Of a stretch of 64,000 bases of DNA, positions 47,088 through 57,126 are shown one piece after another. The position numbers and the translations under genes were made by a program. Origin of the DNA: Enterobacter cloacae (GTDB lineage Bacteria > Pseudomonadota > Gammaproteobacteria > Enterobacterales > Enterobacteriaceae); assembly GCF_013375935.1 (NCBI RefSeq), contig NZ_CP056117.1, forward strand, positions 1,612,001-1,676,000. Reading direction: 5' to 3'. Below the pieces are notes generated by a model that worked only from the letters and a program-made list of their open reading frames with translations, was not told where the DNA came from and ran no database searches. Numbering within the stretch: position 1 is the first letter of the stretch; the number at the start of each line of letters is the position of its first letter.

Positions 47088-47966
47088 TTAGGCCTGAAGT
47101 TCCAGCCCGGCCAGACGTTTCCAGTAACCGTTACAGTCGCTGTTTGCCGTCAGCGGCAGCGGCGACGCGCCGTTTTCATTGGCGCGGAAGGCGTCCAGCA
47201 TCGCGAACACGCTGGTATCCAGCGGTGAAAGACGCACTATATCCACCAGCCCGTCCATCGACGCCAGCTCGTTACCGAGGTTGTAGACGTAGCCGCTCAT
47301 GGTCTGAATGCCGTTGAGGACAAATACCTGCTGGTTCTCCTGCGACAGCATGCTGCGCCCGTTAGGGTACTTAATGCAGCAGGTTTCACACTCGTCTTTC
47401 GGGCGATCTTCAGAACGCGCGGTGAAGCAGCGGGCAGAATAGGCCAGCGGGAGATGGCCGTAGCTCAGCACTTCCACTTCAAACTGATTGCGAATGCCAA
47501 GCTCTTCACACTGAGCGAGCAGGTTTGCCAGCCAGTCGCGGGAGAGTTCCACCGGCATACACCAGCGCGTCATCCCCTGCTTGAGCAGCAGGCGCAGGGT
47601 CACCGCGTTATAGCAGTTCAGCGCATGGCCGGCGACAAACGGCAGCTTGCGTTCGGCGCACATGTTCACCACGCCGAGATCGCTCGCCTCCAGCAGAAAC
47701 TCGCCGTTTTCCACGTAGCGCTTCAGCTCGCCCAGTTCCGAAGACGCCTGAACCAGCGCCAGCGTGGAGAGCACCACCTGCTTGCCGCTGCCTGCCAGGC
47801 TTTTTGCCATCTCCAGCCAGTCGCCTACTTTGGTGGCGCGGCGCTTGCTGCACACCGCTTCGCCGAGGTAAATCACGTCGGCGCTGCTGGTCGCCGCCTG
47901 TTGATAAAAATCTTCCAGCGTCTCTTTTGGCCAGTAGTAGAGCACCGGCCCTAATGAATATTTCAT
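47088..47966 (-). CDS. ubiV: O2-independent ubiquinone hydroxylation protein UbiV
   Basis: A 292-residue U32-peptidase-fold protein that, with UbiU, hydroxylates ubiquinone precursors without oxygen. The [4Fe-4S] cysteines are visible: Cys39 in GEAVCSKRR and the later set in DECETCCIKYPNG. I use the ATG at 47966 (MKYSLGPVLYYW); a longer reading would overlap ubiU. Adjacent to ubiU (7-base gap). Confidence 0.96.
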   Translation of the reverse strand: MKYSLGPVLYYWPKETLEDFYQQAATSSADVIYLGEAVCSKRRATKVGDWLEMAKSLAGSGKQVVLSTLALVQASSELGELKRYVENGEFLLEASDLGVVNMCAERKLPFVAGHALNCYNAVTLRLLLKQGMTRWCMPVELSRDWLANLLAQCEELGIRNQFEVEVLSYGHLPLAYSARCFTARSEDRPKDECETCCIKYPNGRSMLSQENQQVFVLNGIQTMSGYVYNLGNELASMDGLVDIVRLSPLDTSVFAMLDAFRANENGASPLPLTANSDCNGYWKRLAGLELQA

Positions 47967-47973
47967 GGTTATC

Positions 47974-48969
47974 TCACTGCCATTTACGGTGATACGCGCC
48001 GAGCGTGGTTTGCGTGCCTTCAGACATTGCGCCGAGGGTCTCCATCCACGCCGGCTGCGCGGCGTAATTCTGCGGGTCCGCCATGCAGCGGTCGATGGCC
48101 TGACGCCACACCTTCGCAACCTGGCTCACGTAGGCCGGGCTGCGCTGGCGGCCTTCGATTTTCACCGAGGCAATATTGGCGGCCAGCAGTTCCGGCAGCA
48201 GCTCCAGCGTGTTGAGGCTGGTGGGCTCCTCCAGCGCGTGGTAGCGCTCGCCGTCCACCAGATAGCGGCCTTTGCACAGCGTCGGGTAGCCCGCGTTTTC
48301 CCCGTCCTGATAGCGGTCGATTAACACTTCGTTCAGGCGCGACTCCAGCCCCTGCGGCGTTTGCTGCCAGCGAACGAAGCGGGCAGGCGAGCAGGCGCCC
48401 ACGGTATTTGGCGATTCCCCGGTTAAATAGGAGGAGAGATAGCAGCGGCCTTCGGCCATGATGCACAGGCTACCGAAGGCAAAAACTTCCAGCGGTACTG
48501 GCGTGACGCGCGCCAGTTGCTTAACCTGATGAATAGAGAGCACGCGCGGCAACACCACGCGAGCCACGTCAAAATGTCGATGGTAAAAACGCACCGCCTC
48601 TTCGTTCGTCGCGGATGCCTGAACCGAGACGTGGCGCTCAATGTGCGGGTAGCGTTCTGCCGCATACTCAAGCATGGCAAGGTCGGCCAGGATCAGCGCA
48701 TCGGCGCCCAGCTGGGCGGCCATATCCACGGCGCGCTGCCAGCGGGCATAGCCATCAGGATGGGCGAAGGTGTTGATGGCGATATGCAGCTTGCGGCGGT
48801 GCTGGTGAACGAAGTTAACGGCCTCCTGGAGCTTCTTCTCCGTAAAGTTAAGGCCAGCAAAATGGCGGGCGTTGGTATCATCTTTCAGCCCGATATAGAC
48901 CGCGTCGGCCCCATTTTCGATGGCCGCCTTAAGCGCCGGAAGGTTTCCGGCAGGGCAGAGCAGCTCCAT
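47974..48969 (-). CDS. ubiU: O2-independent ubiquinone hydroxylation protein UbiU
   Basis: A 331-residue U32-family partner of UbiV. It begins MELLCPAGNLPALKAAIENG; the [4Fe-4S] ligands lie in SLCIMAEGRCYLSSY, VGACSPAR and TLCKGRY. Transcribed with ubiV; divergent from ubiT across 220 bases that contain several TTGAT motifs but no full FNR site that I can defend. Confidence 0.96.
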   Translation of the reverse strand: MELLCPAGNLPALKAAIENGADAVYIGLKDDTNARHFAGLNFTEKKLQEAVNFVHQHRRKLHIAINTFAHPDGYARWQRAVDMAAQLGADALILADLAMLEYAAERYPHIERHVSVQASATNEEAVRFYHRHFDVARVVLPRVLSIHQVKQLARVTPVPLEVFAFGSLCIMAEGRCYLSSYLTGESPNTVGACSPARFVRWQQTPQGLESRLNEVLIDRYQDGENAGYPTLCKGRYLVDGERYHALEEPTSLNTLELLPELLAANIASVKIEGRQRSPAYVSQVAKVWRQAIDRCMADPQNYAAQPAWMETLGAMSEGTQTTLGAYHRKWQ

Positions 48970-49189
48970 AATTTATCCCGATGTTGTCGATCGCAGGGAT
49001 CGTAAAAAATGTTAACGAGCTGGGATTTTAATTAACCCATACGCGACAATTTTTGATTTAAGGCAGCTAATGGCGTATTGATGGCACCAATAATGAGGAG
49101 CACAGGACTACGGTTTGTTGATTTACGCCGCTATCTTCTTGTCGGGATATGGCAAAATAGCAGGATTATAGCTATCAGGGAGTAAACTC

Positions 49190-49714
49190 GTGCTGGATAA
49201 ACTGCGTTCACGTCTCGTACAATTTGGTCCATTAATGCTGAGCGTGCCGGTAAAGCTGGCGCCGTTCGCGCTTAAGCGCCAGGTGCTGGAACAGGTATTG
49301 ACCTGGCAGTTCCGTCAGGCGCTGCAGGACGGTGAGCTGGAGTTTCTGGAAGGCCGCTGGTTAAGCATCGAAGTGCGCGATATCGGGCTGCGCTGGTTTA
49401 CTTCCGTTGAGAACGATCGGCTGATCGTTCGTGAGTCCGCCGAGGCGGATGTAAGCTTTAGCGCCGACGCCAGCGATCTGCTGATGATTGCCGCGCGCAA
49501 GCAGGATCCCGATACGCTGTTCTTCCAGCGTCGTCTGGTGATTGAGGGCGATACGGAGCTTGGCCTGTACGTCAAAAATTTAATGGATGCCATTGAGCTT
49601 GAGCAGATGCCGAAGGCGCTGCGCGTGATGCTAATGCAAATGGCAGATTTCGTTGAGGCCGGGCTGAAAACCCCGCCGGACAGTAAACACACTTCAGTAG
49701 GTGAGCCATGCTGA
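49190..49714 (+). CDS. ubiT: UbiT, SCP2-type accessory protein for anaerobic ubiquinone synthesis
   Basis: A 174-residue SCP2-domain lipid-binding protein that works with UbiUV in anoxic ubiquinone synthesis. Start is GTG at 49190 (MLDKLRSRLVQFGPLM) with CAGGGAG upstream. The SCP2 core includes RWFTSVENDRLIV and ADASDLLMIA. It overlaps yhbS by 7 bases. Confidence 0.95.
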   Translation: MLDKLRSRLVQFGPLMLSVPVKLAPFALKRQVLEQVLTWQFRQALQDGELEFLEGRWLSIEVRDIGLRWFTSVENDRLIVRESAEADVSFSADASDLLMIAARKQDPDTLFFQRRLVIEGDTELGLYVKNLMDAIELEQMPKALRVMLMQMADFVEAGLKTPPDSKHTSVGEPC

Positions 49715-50211
49715 TTCGAGTCGAAATTGGGATTGATGCGCCGGGCATCGACGCGTTGTTACGCCGCTCTTTTGCGGGGGACGGCGAAGCGCAGCTGGTT
49801 CACGATCTTCGCGAAGATGGCCTGATTACCCTGGGTCTGGTTGCCACCGATGATGAAGGGCAGGTGGTCGGCTACGTGGCGTTCAGTCCGGTGATTGTTC
49901 AGGGCGAAGAGTTGCAGTGGGTTGGCATGGCGCCGCTGGCGGTGGATGAAAACTACCGCGGCCAGGGCCTGGCACGTCAGCTGGTTTATGAAGGGCTGGA
50001 TTCACTGAATGAATTTGGCTATGCCGCCGTCGTGGTACTGGGCGAACCGGCATTCTACGAACGTCTGGGGTTTGAGCCGGCGGCCAAACACGATCTGCAC
50101 TGCCGCTGGCCGGATACGGAAGCGTCCTTCCTGGTCCATCCTCTGGCGGACGACGCGCTCGATGGCGTTAACGGCCTGGTTGAGTATCACGATCGTTTCA
50201 ATCGCTTTTAA
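49708..50211 (+). CDS. yhbS: YhbS, GNAT-family N-acetyltransferase
   Basis: A 167-residue GNAT protein. The acetyl-CoA-binding motif is [21 protein letters not shown] (Q/RxxGxG/A type), followed by [18 protein letters not shown]. The substrate is unknown. Coupled to ubiT and convergent with yhbQ, overlapping it by 14 bases at the 3' ends. Confidence 0.93.
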   Translation: MLIRVEIGIDAPGIDALLRRSFAGDGEAQLVHDLREDGLITLGLVATDDEGQVVGYVAFSPVIVQGEELQWVGMAPLAVDENYRGQGLARQLVYEGLDSLNEFGYAAVVVLGEPAFYERLGFEPAAKHDLHCRWPDTEASFLVHPLADDALDGVNGLVEYHDRFNRF

Positions 50212-50485
50212 GCAGGCTGTCGCGTAGCGCCTCAAAAGAGCCATCCCCGTTGACGAGACGCTCTTTCTGGCGCTTCGTCAGCTGTTTGATGCGGTACTCC
50301 AGCCTGAGCGCCAGCGATCTGTCGCCCACGGCGGCTGAAAAAGCCAGCTTAAGCTCACCTTTCCCCCGCAGCGCTTTTGCCCCTTTTCCCGTTTGATGTT
50401 GTAAAAAACGCCGTTCCACATCGGTGGTGATCCCGGTGTAGAGCGCGTTATCGGCGGTTCGGACAAGATAGAGAAACCAGCACAC
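50198..50485 (-). CDS. yhbQ: YhbQ, GIY-YIG nuclease-superfamily protein
   Basis: A small UvrC-N/GIY-YIG domain protein. The motif appears as [17 protein letters not shown] with the conserved Arg and Glu further on ([22 protein letters not shown]). I choose the GTG at 50485 (95 residues, [10 protein letters not shown]), which best matches E. coli YhbQ, although no good Shine-Dalgarno precedes it; an ATG at 50527 would add 14 residues. DNA nuclease activity is not established from the sequence. Confidence 0.85.
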   Translation of the reverse strand: MCWFLYLVRTADNALYTGITTDVERRFLQHQTGKGAKALRGKGELKLAFSAAVGDRSLALRLEYRIKQLTKRQKERLVNGDGSFEALRDSLLKSD

Positions 50486-50541
50486 GGTAAGCAGATTCAG
50501 TATGTTAAGGTGAACGCACCATAGCATGAGAGAGAGCGAAA

Positions 50542-50976
50542 ATGGAAACACTGGCCGCCATTAGCCGCTGGCTGGCAAAGCAGCACGTCGTCACCTGGTG
50601 CGTCTGTAAAGACGGGGAGATGTGGTGCGCGAACGCGTTTTATTACTACGACCCCGAGCGCGTCGCCTTTTACGTGATGAGTGAAGATAAAACGCGGCAT
50701 GCGCAGATGTCGGGCCCGCAGGCAAACGTGGCGGGCACGGTAAACGGTCAGCCTAAAACCGTTGCGCTGATCCGCGGGGTTCAGTTCACGGGCGAAATCC
50801 GTCGTCTGGAAGGGGAGGAGAGCGACGCGCAGCGTAAACGCTACACGCGCCGCTTCCCGGTTGCCGCTGCGCTAAAAGCCCCGGTGTGGGAAATCCGCCT
50901 CGATGAGCTGAAATTTACCGACAACACGCTGGGCTTTGGCAAGAAGCTGCACTGGTTACGCGCCGAGCAGGCGTAA
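50542..50976 (+). CDS. yhbP: YhbP, FMN-binding split-barrel (UPF0306) protein
   Basis: A 144-residue protein similar to E. coli YhbP (147 residues as I recall), pyridoxamine-5'-phosphate-oxidase-like fold. Visible features are [19 protein letters not shown] and the strand [20 protein letters not shown]. No function is known. It converges with yhbO and overlaps it by 21 bases. Confidence 0.92.
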   Translation: METLAAISRWLAKQHVVTWCVCKDGEMWCANAFYYYDPERVAFYVMSEDKTRHAQMSGPQANVAGTVNGQPKTVALIRGVQFTGEIRRLEGEESDAQRKRYTRRFPVAAALKAPVWEIRLDELKFTDNTLGFGKKLHWLRAEQA

Positions 50977-51474
50977 CGCTTCGCGGTTAAACGCCGGAAG
51001 ATCGTCCGGCGTACGGCTGGTGATCAGCTGGTCGTTGTCGTTAACCACTTCCTGGTCGTAAAACTCGGCGCCGGCGTTTTTCAGGTCAATGACGATCGGT
51101 TTCACCGCGGTCAGCTTGCGTCCGCGCACCACCTCCGCGCTGATCAGCAGCTGCGGGCCGTGACAGATGGCAAAGACCGGCTTACCGGTGCCGACGAAGT
51201 CACGGGTGAAGGTGACGAAACGCTCGTCTCCGCGCAGGGAATCCGGTGAATGGCCGCCCGGTAGCAGCAGGGCGTCGAAATCAGACGGGCTGACGTTATC
51301 AATAGATTCGTCAATGGTCACGCTGGCTTCGCCCTTGTGGCCCTTCACGGTTTTACCCGCTTCTTTCTCGATGGTGACCACCTCGTGGCCCGCCTTGCGG
51401 AATGCCTCTGCTGGCGACGTAAACTCTGAATCTTCAAACTCGTCGGTAATCAAGACTGCGATTTTTTTACCCAT
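50956..51474 (-). CDS. yhbO: YhbO, DJ-1/PfpI-family stress protein
   Basis: A 172-residue PfpI-type protein reported as a deglycase/glyoxalase and general stress protein in E. coli (the deglycase claim is debated). The nucleophile Cys104 is in [10 protein letters not shown], and the upstream acidic residue is in TDEFEDSEF. The C-terminal Glu and His region (ALRLLGA) is complete. Confidence 0.94.
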   Translation of the reverse strand: MGKKIAVLITDEFEDSEFTSPAEAFRKAGHEVVTIEKEAGKTVKGHKGEASVTIDESIDNVSPSDFDALLLPGGHSPDSLRGDERFVTFTRDFVGTGKPVFAICHGPQLLISAEVVRGRKLTAVKPIVIDLKNAGAEFYDQEVVNDNDQLITSRTPDDLPAFNREALRLLGA

Positions 51475-51602
51475 GCTTCCTCCGTTGTTTTCGCTTCAGA
51501 CTGTTTTTTTCCCGTTTGTGGTAAATACTTACCGGTAACAGACTTTTAAGTGTGGTAGAGCAGGCCCAGATCGCAAACGGACAATTCTGTAAAGGGGAAA
51601 AG

Positions 51603-52247
51603 ATGAGTCAGGTACTGATTACCGGTGCTACCGGGCTGGTGGGTGGACACCTGCTGCGGCTGCTGATCCAGGATCGTCATATCAACTACATCGCCGCGCC
51701 GACGCGTCGGCCGCTGCTGGACGTCACCGGCGTCTTTAACCCGCACGATCCACAGCTCACCGACGCCCTGGCGCAGGTGCAGGATCCTGTCGATATCGCC
51801 TTTTGCTGCCTGGGCACCACCCGACGGGAAGCGGGCAGTAAAGAGGCGTTTATCCATGCGGATTACACGCTGGTGGTGGATACCGCCCTGACGGCGAAAA
51901 AGCTGGGGGCAAAGCATTTTCTGGTGGTCAGTTCCCACGGCGCCAGCGCCGGCTCGCCGTTTTTTTACAACAGGGTGAAGGGCAAAATGGAAGAGGCGCT
52001 GATTGCGCAGAAGTGGGAGCGCCTGACCATCGTGCGGCCTTCCATGCTGATGGGCCACCGTGACGAGCGGCGTTTTAACGAGTCTTTTTTCGCTCCGCTT
52101 TTTCGCATCCTGCCGGGTAACTGGAAGTCCATCGAGGCGCGGGACGTCGCGCAGGCCATGCTGAAAGAGGCGCTGGCTCCGTCGCAGGAGGGCGTAAATA
52201 TTATCCCGTCGGCAAAACTGCGTGAAATCGCGCAGGGCGAGGCGTAA
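51603..52247 (+). CDS. yraR: YraR, NAD(P)-binding oxidoreductase-like protein
   Basis: A 214-residue atypical short-chain dehydrogenase/NAD-dependent epimerase-type protein. The dinucleotide-binding motif is [14 protein letters not shown], and the family segment [15 protein letters not shown] contains the YxxxK-like part. Start at 51603 ([11 protein letters not shown]) follows AAGGGGAAAAG. The substrate is unknown. Confidence 0.92.
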   Translation: MSQVLITGATGLVGGHLLRLLIQDRHINYIAAPTRRPLLDVTGVFNPHDPQLTDALAQVQDPVDIAFCCLGTTRREAGSKEAFIHADYTLVVDTALTAKKLGAKHFLVVSSHGASAGSPFFYNRVKGKMEEALIAQKWERLTIVRPSMLMGHRDERRFNESFFAPLFRILPGNWKSIEARDVAQAMLKEALAPSQEGVNIIPSAKLREIAQGEA

Positions 52248-52287
52248 ACTTCCCCGGCTTATTAAATAACACCTTCCGGGGAATGGT

Positions 52288-53325
52288 ATGACTGGTCAGT
52301 CTTCATCTCAGGCGGCAACACCCGTTCAGTGGTGGAAGCCCGCACTTTTCTTTCTCGTGGTCATCATTGGCCTCTGGTATGTGAAATGGCAGCCGTACTA
52401 CGGTAAAGCCTTCACCGCCGCCGACACCCACAGCATTGGCAACTCAATTCTCGCTCAGCCAGATTCCAGCCCGCTAAAGGCGGCGTGGGATTACGCAATG
52501 GTCTATTTTCTCGCGGTGTGGAAAGCCGCTGTGTTGGGCGTGCTGCTGGGGTCGCTGATTCAGGTACTTATCCCGCGTAACTGGCTGGTGAAAACCTTAG
52601 GACAGCCGCGCTTGCAGGGGACGCTGCTGGGGACGATTTTCTCCCTGCCGGGCATGATGTGCTCCTGCTGCGCCGCTCCGGTGGCGGCGGGCATGCGCCG
52701 TCAGCGCGTGTCGATGGGCGGCGCGCTCGCCTTCTGGATGGGTAACCCCCTGCTGAACCCGGCGACGCTGGTGTTTATGGGCTTCGTGCTCGGCTGGCAC
52801 TTCGCGTTTATCCGGCTGGCGGCTGGCCTGCTGACGGTGGTGCTTGTCGCTACGCTGGTACAGCACCTGGTGAAAGACAACGAGGCCGGGCCTGCCTCCG
52901 TTGAGCTGGACGTCAGCGAGCCGCAGGGCAGCTTCTTTGCTCGCTGGGGCAAAGCGCTGTGGCAGCTGTTCTGGAGCACCATTCCGGTTTATATCCTGGC
53001 TGTACTGGCGCTGGGGGCGGCGCGCGTCTGGCTGTTCCCGCACGCGGATGGCGCTATCGACAACACGCTGATGTGGGTGATTGCGATGGCGGTGGCCGGG
53101 TGCCTGTTCGTGATCCCAACGGCGGCGGAAATCCCGATTATTCAGACCATGATGATGGCCGGGATGGGTACCGCACCGGCGCTGGCATTGCTCATCACGC
53201 TGCCGGCGGTGAGCCTGCCGTCGCTTATCATGCTGCGTAAGTCATTCCCGGCAAAAGCGCTGTGGCTGACGGCGGGGCTGGTGGCGTTGAGCGGGGTGAT
53301 CGTGGGGAGTATGGCGCTGGTATAA
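52288..53325 (+). CDS. yraQ: YraQ, UPF0718 family permease
   Basis: A 345-residue inner-membrane protein with about eight to nine hydrophobic segments. It carries the family motif LPGMMCSCCAAPVAAGMRR (paired cysteines) and, in the second half, FVIPTAAEIPIIQTMM. The ion or solute is not known. It follows yraR by 40 bases and ends at a bidirectional terminator. Confidence 0.92.
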   Translation: MTGQSSSQAATPVQWWKPALFFLVVIIGLWYVKWQPYYGKAFTAADTHSIGNSILAQPDSSPLKAAWDYAMVYFLAVWKAAVLGVLLGSLIQVLIPRNWLVKTLGQPRLQGTLLGTIFSLPGMMCSCCAAPVAAGMRRQRVSMGGALAFWMGNPLLNPATLVFMGFVLGWHFAFIRLAAGLLTVVLVATLVQHLVKDNEAGPASVELDVSEPQGSFFARWGKALWQLFWSTIPVYILAVLALGAARVWLFPHADGAIDNTLMWVIAMAVAGCLFVIPTAAEIPIIQTMMMAGMGTAPALALLITLPAVSLPSLIMLRKSFPAKALWLTAGLVALSGVIVGSMALV

Positions 53326-53357
53326 AAAAAGCCCGGTGGCGCTACGCTACCGGGCTT
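53324..53357. terminator. Bidirectional terminator between yraQ and dolP
   Basis: AAGCCCGGT pairs with ACCGGGCTT around an 11-nt loop. The A run at 53324-53330 gives a T run on the minus strand, so it best serves dolP. The core GCCCGGTGGCGCTACG resembles a REP element. Confidence 0.82.
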
Positions 53358-53372
53358 ACCGTCAGGTTCAGC

Positions 53373-53948
53373 TTACTTGATGTAGGTAAAGGCGGTGGTG
53401 ACGTGCTTCACGCCGCTCACCCGGCTGGCGATATCCGCTGCCGCTTTCCCTTCACGCTCTGTCACCAGGCCCAGCAGGAACACTTCGCCGTTCTCCGTGG
53501 TCACCTTCACGTTTGAGGATTTCACCTGGTCAGTACCCAGCAGCTGGGAACGCACCTTGGTGGTTATCCAGGTATCAGATGACGCGGTGCCGAGGCCAAT
53601 CGGCTGGCCCTGGCGGATCTCGTTAAACACTTCCGCCGTGCCTTCTACGCCCATCGCGATCTGCTTGGCGCGTGACGCCAGTTCAGGATTTGGCGCCTGG
53701 CCTGCCAGCAGCACTTTGCCCTGATAGGCCGTCACGTTGATGCGTGCTTCCTTCTTGATCTGTTCGTCTTTCGACAGCGCGCTGTTCACGCGCAGCTCAA
53801 GCGTACCGTCATCCACCTGCGTTCCAACGGTACGCGGATCGGTCGCTGCTTTGGTGCCAACCGCTGCGGTACCGACTACAGCGGCGGCGATGCATCCCTG
53901 AAGCAGTAATGCAGACATCACGACTGCAAGGGCCGATAAAACCTTCAT
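53373..53948 (-). CDS. dolP: Outer-membrane lipoprotein DolP (YraP)
   Basis: A 191-residue lipoprotein with two BON domains that binds anionic phospholipid at the division site and supports outer-membrane integrity. Signal peptide with lipobox LLLQGCIAA (Cys19), BON1 about 45-115 and BON2 about 120-191. E. coli dolP belongs to the sigma-E regulon. It follows diaA by 9 bases. Confidence 0.96.
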   Translation of the reverse strand: MKVLSALAVVMSALLLQGCIAAAVVGTAAVGTKAATDPRTVGTQVDDGTLELRVNSALSKDEQIKKEARINVTAYQGKVLLAGQAPNPELASRAKQIAMGVEGTAEVFNEIRQGQPIGLGTASSDTWITTKVRSQLLGTDQVKSSNVKVTTENGEVFLLGLVTEREGKAAADIASRVSGVKHVTTAFTYIK

Positions 53949-53957
53949 GAGAACTCC

Positions 53958-54548
53958 TTAGTCATCCTGGTGAGGGAAAAGCGTGTTATCGATCAGATCG
54001 CATAAGCAGTTCACCGTGAGCATATGCATCTCCTGGATGCGGGCGCTACGGTGCGAAGGAATGCGGATCTCCACATCCTGCGGCCCCAGCAGGCCAGCCA
54101 GCTCGCCGCCGTCGTAACCGGTCAGGGCGACAATCGTCATGTCCCGGGTCACTGCCGCTTCAACCGCCTTAACGATATCCCGGCTATTGCCGCGCGTGGA
54201 GATCGCCAGCAGCACGTCTCCGGCATGGCCTAAGGCGCGCACCTGCTTGGCGTAAATTTCGTCATGCAGACGATCGTTGGCAATCGCAGTTAAGACCACG
54301 TTATCGGTGTTAAGTGCAATGGCCGGTAAACTCGGTCGCTCGGTTTCGAAGCGGTTGATCATGCTGGCAGCAAAATGCTGTGCGTTGGCGGCGGACGTGC
54401 CGTTGCCACAACAGAGGATTTTGTTGCCGTTGAGCAGCGACTGAACCAGCGTCATCGCCGCGCGGGAGATCGCGTCCGGAAGGGCTTCCGCCGCGGCGAT
54501 CTGCGTTTGAATGCTTTCTGTGAAGCACACTTTAATTCTTTCGAGCAC
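53958..54548 (-). CDS. diaA: DnaA initiator-associating protein DiaA
   Basis: A 196-residue SIS-domain protein that binds DnaA and helps timely replication initiation. The SIS core is [20 protein letters not shown] and [20 protein letters not shown]. It lies in lpoA-yraN-diaA-dolP, the conserved order. Confidence 0.97.
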   Translation of the reverse strand: MLERIKVCFTESIQTQIAAAEALPDAISRAAMTLVQSLLNGNKILCCGNGTSAANAQHFAASMINRFETERPSLPAIALNTDNVVLTAIANDRLHDEIYAKQVRALGHAGDVLLAISTRGNSRDIVKAVEAAVTRDMTIVALTGYDGGELAGLLGPQDVEIRIPSHRSARIQEMHMLTVNCLCDLIDNTLFPHQDD

Positions 54549-54569
54549 GGTATCCCTTTAAAATCTTAT

Positions 54570-54965
54570 TTAAGCGTCTTCGCCAAACGCGTTTTTAAGC
54601 CATTCGATCGCATTTCCGGTGAAGGCTACCACATCGAAACGGCAATCCACAGTATCAAAACTCCCATTATGGCGGGCAAGCCACAAGTGGGCAGTCTGTA
54701 ATAATTTATGTTGTTTGGCGAGCGTCACGCTGGCGGCAGCACCGCCAAAACGGGACGACTGTCGGTAGCGTACTTCAACAAACACGGTGGTCTGACCGTC
54801 TTTCATGATCAGATCAATCTCGCCGCCGCGCCCGCGAACGTTGGCGGCGACAAAGCGCAGTCCTTTGCCTTCAAGCCAGCGGCGCGCCTTTAACTCCCAC
54901 GCGTCGCCGGTCTGTTTGCGGCTTAACTGGCCGGGATAATCTGCCCCTGCTGGTATTTGAGCCAT
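54570..54965 (-). CDS. yraN: YraN, UPF0102 endonuclease-like protein
   Basis: A 131-residue protein with an RNase H/resolvase-type restriction-endonuclease-like core: [16 protein letters not shown], then [22 protein letters not shown], which has the D/ExK pattern. Nuclease activity is inferred from the fold only. Its start lies 43 bases inside the end of lpoA. Confidence 0.93.
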   Translation of the reverse strand: MAQIPAGADYPGQLSRKQTGDAWELKARRWLEGKGLRFVAANVRGRGGEIDLIMKDGQTTVFVEVRYRQSSRFGGAAASVTLAKQHKLLQTAHLWLARHNGSFDTVDCRFDVVAFTGNAIEWLKNAFGEDA

Positions 54966-57064
54966 GATAACTTCCTGTTAATCACACAATCCTGGTTGGC
55001 GGTCAGATCGCCGGTATTACCGTTAAGCTCAAAGCCCGGTACCTGACGCATCTGGGTGAAGTGGTTCGCCAGCGCCCAGGCATCGACGCCCATCGCGTAC
55101 AGGCGCGCCAGGGAGTAATCATTGCGCACCGCGCCCAGCGCCTGCTGCATCAACTGCGGGTTGCTGCCTGCCAGCATTGGGATCTCGCTGTATTGCAGCC
55201 CTTCCATCTCCAGACGGAAGTCCGGGCCAGCGGTACCCTGCGCGCTGCGCGAGCTGGCGTAAAGGGTTGCGCCGCTCTGGCTACCGTTACGCATGGCGAT
55301 CATGGGTTTGATAAAGGCGATCTCTTCAGGCGTGGCGACGATGTAGGCCGAATCCACTTTACCGCCGCCGCTGATTTGCGCGTCGGTTGGCGGTGCCGGG
55401 ATCGTCAGGCCGCCGATGGTAACGCTCTGCTGCTGCGGCAGGCTGGCAGACACCGGGCTACCGTTGAGGGCAATACCGGCACCGCCGTTCACGCCCGCTC
55501 TCAGTTCGGAAGCGGAGCCAAATTTCTGCTGCAATACTACGCCGCCGCCGAGGGACTGCCACTCTTCAGCAAACGCGTTGGCTACGCGGTCTCCCAGCGT
55601 GCTGCGCGGGATCAGCAGCAGCGGCGCCTGCTTGCCCTGCTCGTGAATATGACGCGCCGCATCGCGGGCTTCATCTTCCGGTGAAAGGGCGAAGTAACAG
55701 ATATTGGCGCGGTTCTGAACCTGCTCAGGCTGGTTAAGCGCCAGCACGTTCAGCGTGGTATTGCTCTTCATCAGCGTTTCCACGTTGTTTTTCAACAGCG
55801 GGCCGACAACGATGCTGGCGCCGTCCTGCTGAACCTGCGCCAGCACCTGGTCGAGCGGCTGAGCGCTGGTGTCGTAGATTTTCAGCTCTGCGCCCGGGTT
55901 AGCGCTGGTGGTTGCCACCGCCTGCTGCTGCGCTGCGGGCTGCTGTTCCGGCTGTACTGTTTGCGGCTGAGGCTGTTCGGCCGTGACGGGAGCCGGGGTT
56001 TCAGCCGGTGCCTGCGTCGCTACGGGCGCTGGCGTGGCGGCTGGCTGCGTGGCTGGCGCAGTGACCGGATTCTGCATCGTACCCTGCGCAGGGGTTTGTG
56101 CGGTGGTCAGGTCGTCGGTTTCAGCAGCCGACGGGCTGACAACGTCGTTCACGTTTGCCGCCTGCGCCGCTTGTGCAGGCACCGCGCTGCCGGTGACGGC
56201 GGTGGTGCCGTTTTTCGCCGCTTCAAAACCCTGCTGAATGGCGCGACCAAACACCGCCGCCTGGCCGTTTAACGGCAGCAGCAGGGCGATTTTGCTGGTG
56301 GAGGCGGGCTTAAAGTTTTGCACGTTCACCAGCTGCGTTGGCAGCATTTTTGCTCCCGGGTTTTGCGGGTAGCGCTTTTGCCAGTCGGTAATGCCGGCTT
56401 TCAGCATGTTCGGATCGCTGCGGTTGTTGAACCACATCTGCTGAAGATCAAGCCAGCCCTGCAGGACGTTTTCATCGGCGTTAATGACCAGCGCCCGTGC
56501 CTGCTCCTGGGTCATGGAGGCGAGCGCCTGCCAGGTCGCATCAATATTTTTCTGCTTGTCCGCACCCGCGAGCAGAGGCTCCTGAGCAATCAGCGCCCGG
56601 AGCAGCGTCAGGGAAGGGCGGCCCTGCTCAGCGGTGATGCCGGCCTGCCAGAAACGGGCCTGCTGGTTTTTATCCAGCGCGCTCAGATCGATATTGCCGA
56701 GGATCTTTTTCGCCCCGTCGTAATCTTTCTGCGCCACTTTCAGCTCTGCCGACAGCAGCGTCTGCTCACGACGCTGCTCGTCGTTGAGCGACTGCGGCAG
56801 CTGGCTGAACAGTTCGGCGGCCTGCTGGGTTTTCCCTTCTTTCAGCAGTGCACGAATGGCGAGTAATTGCCAGTTGGTCTTGGTATCATTTGAGCTCTGC
56901 GACATTTGTTGCAGATAAAAGCCAGAATCAGCCTGAGCGGATCCCTGCATATGAGCAGTGCTCTGGTCGGGTGCCTGGGTGCCACAGCCTGAGAAGATCA
57001 GGGCTGCGAGCAGAAGCGGCACGCCGCACGTGGCTTTTTTTCGAAGAAACGTTAACGGTACCAT
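54923..57064 (-). CDS. lpoA: Penicillin-binding protein activator LpoA
   Basis: A 713-residue outer-membrane lipoprotein that activates PBP1A. Signal peptide and lipobox [10 protein letters not shown] (Cys27), an N-terminal TPR-like domain to about residue 255, a long Pro/Ala/Gln/Thr-rich linker (about 290-400), then a periplasmic-binding-protein-like C-terminal domain. Longer than E. coli LpoA (678 as I recall), mainly from the linker. The start at 57064 ([11 protein letters not shown]) was chosen by homology and lipobox position. Divergent from rsmI across 62 bases. Confidence 0.95.
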   Translation of the reverse strand: MVPLTFLRKKATCGVPLLLAALIFSGCGTQAPDQSTAHMQGSAQADSGFYLQQMSQSSNDTKTNWQLLAIRALLKEGKTQQAAELFSQLPQSLNDEQRREQTLLSAELKVAQKDYDGAKKILGNIDLSALDKNQQARFWQAGITAEQGRPSLTLLRALIAQEPLLAGADKQKNIDATWQALASMTQEQARALVINADENVLQGWLDLQQMWFNNRSDPNMLKAGITDWQKRYPQNPGAKMLPTQLVNVQNFKPASTSKIALLLPLNGQAAVFGRAIQQGFEAAKNGTTAVTGSAVPAQAAQAANVNDVVSPSAAETDDLTTAQTPAQGTMQNPVTAPATQPAATPAPVATQAPAETPAPVTAEQPQPQTVQPEQQPAAQQQAVATTSANPGAELKIYDTSAQPLDQVLAQVQQDGASIVVGPLLKNNVETLMKSNTTLNVLALNQPEQVQNRANICYFALSPEDEARDAARHIHEQGKQAPLLLIPRSTLGDRVANAFAEEWQSLGGGVVLQQKFGSASELRAGVNGGAGIALNGSPVSASLPQQQSVTIGGLTIPAPPTDAQISGGGKVDSAYIVATPEEIAFIKPMIAMRNGSQSGATLYASSRSAQGTAGPDFRLEMEGLQYSEIPMLAGSNPQLMQQALGAVRNDYSLARLYAMGVDAWALANHFTQMRQVPGFELNGNTGDLTANQDCVINRKLSWLKYQQGQIIPAS

Positions 57065-57126
57065 ACTGTATCCAGTGATTTTTTTTACGCAATGCTCAAT
57101 ATTAAATCGGCAATACGGACGAAACA

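Noticed and set aside
53331..53357. Stand-alone REP element at the yraQ end
   Set aside because: The palindrome does resemble REP, but its A/T runs and position make a bidirectional terminator the better call; noted there instead.
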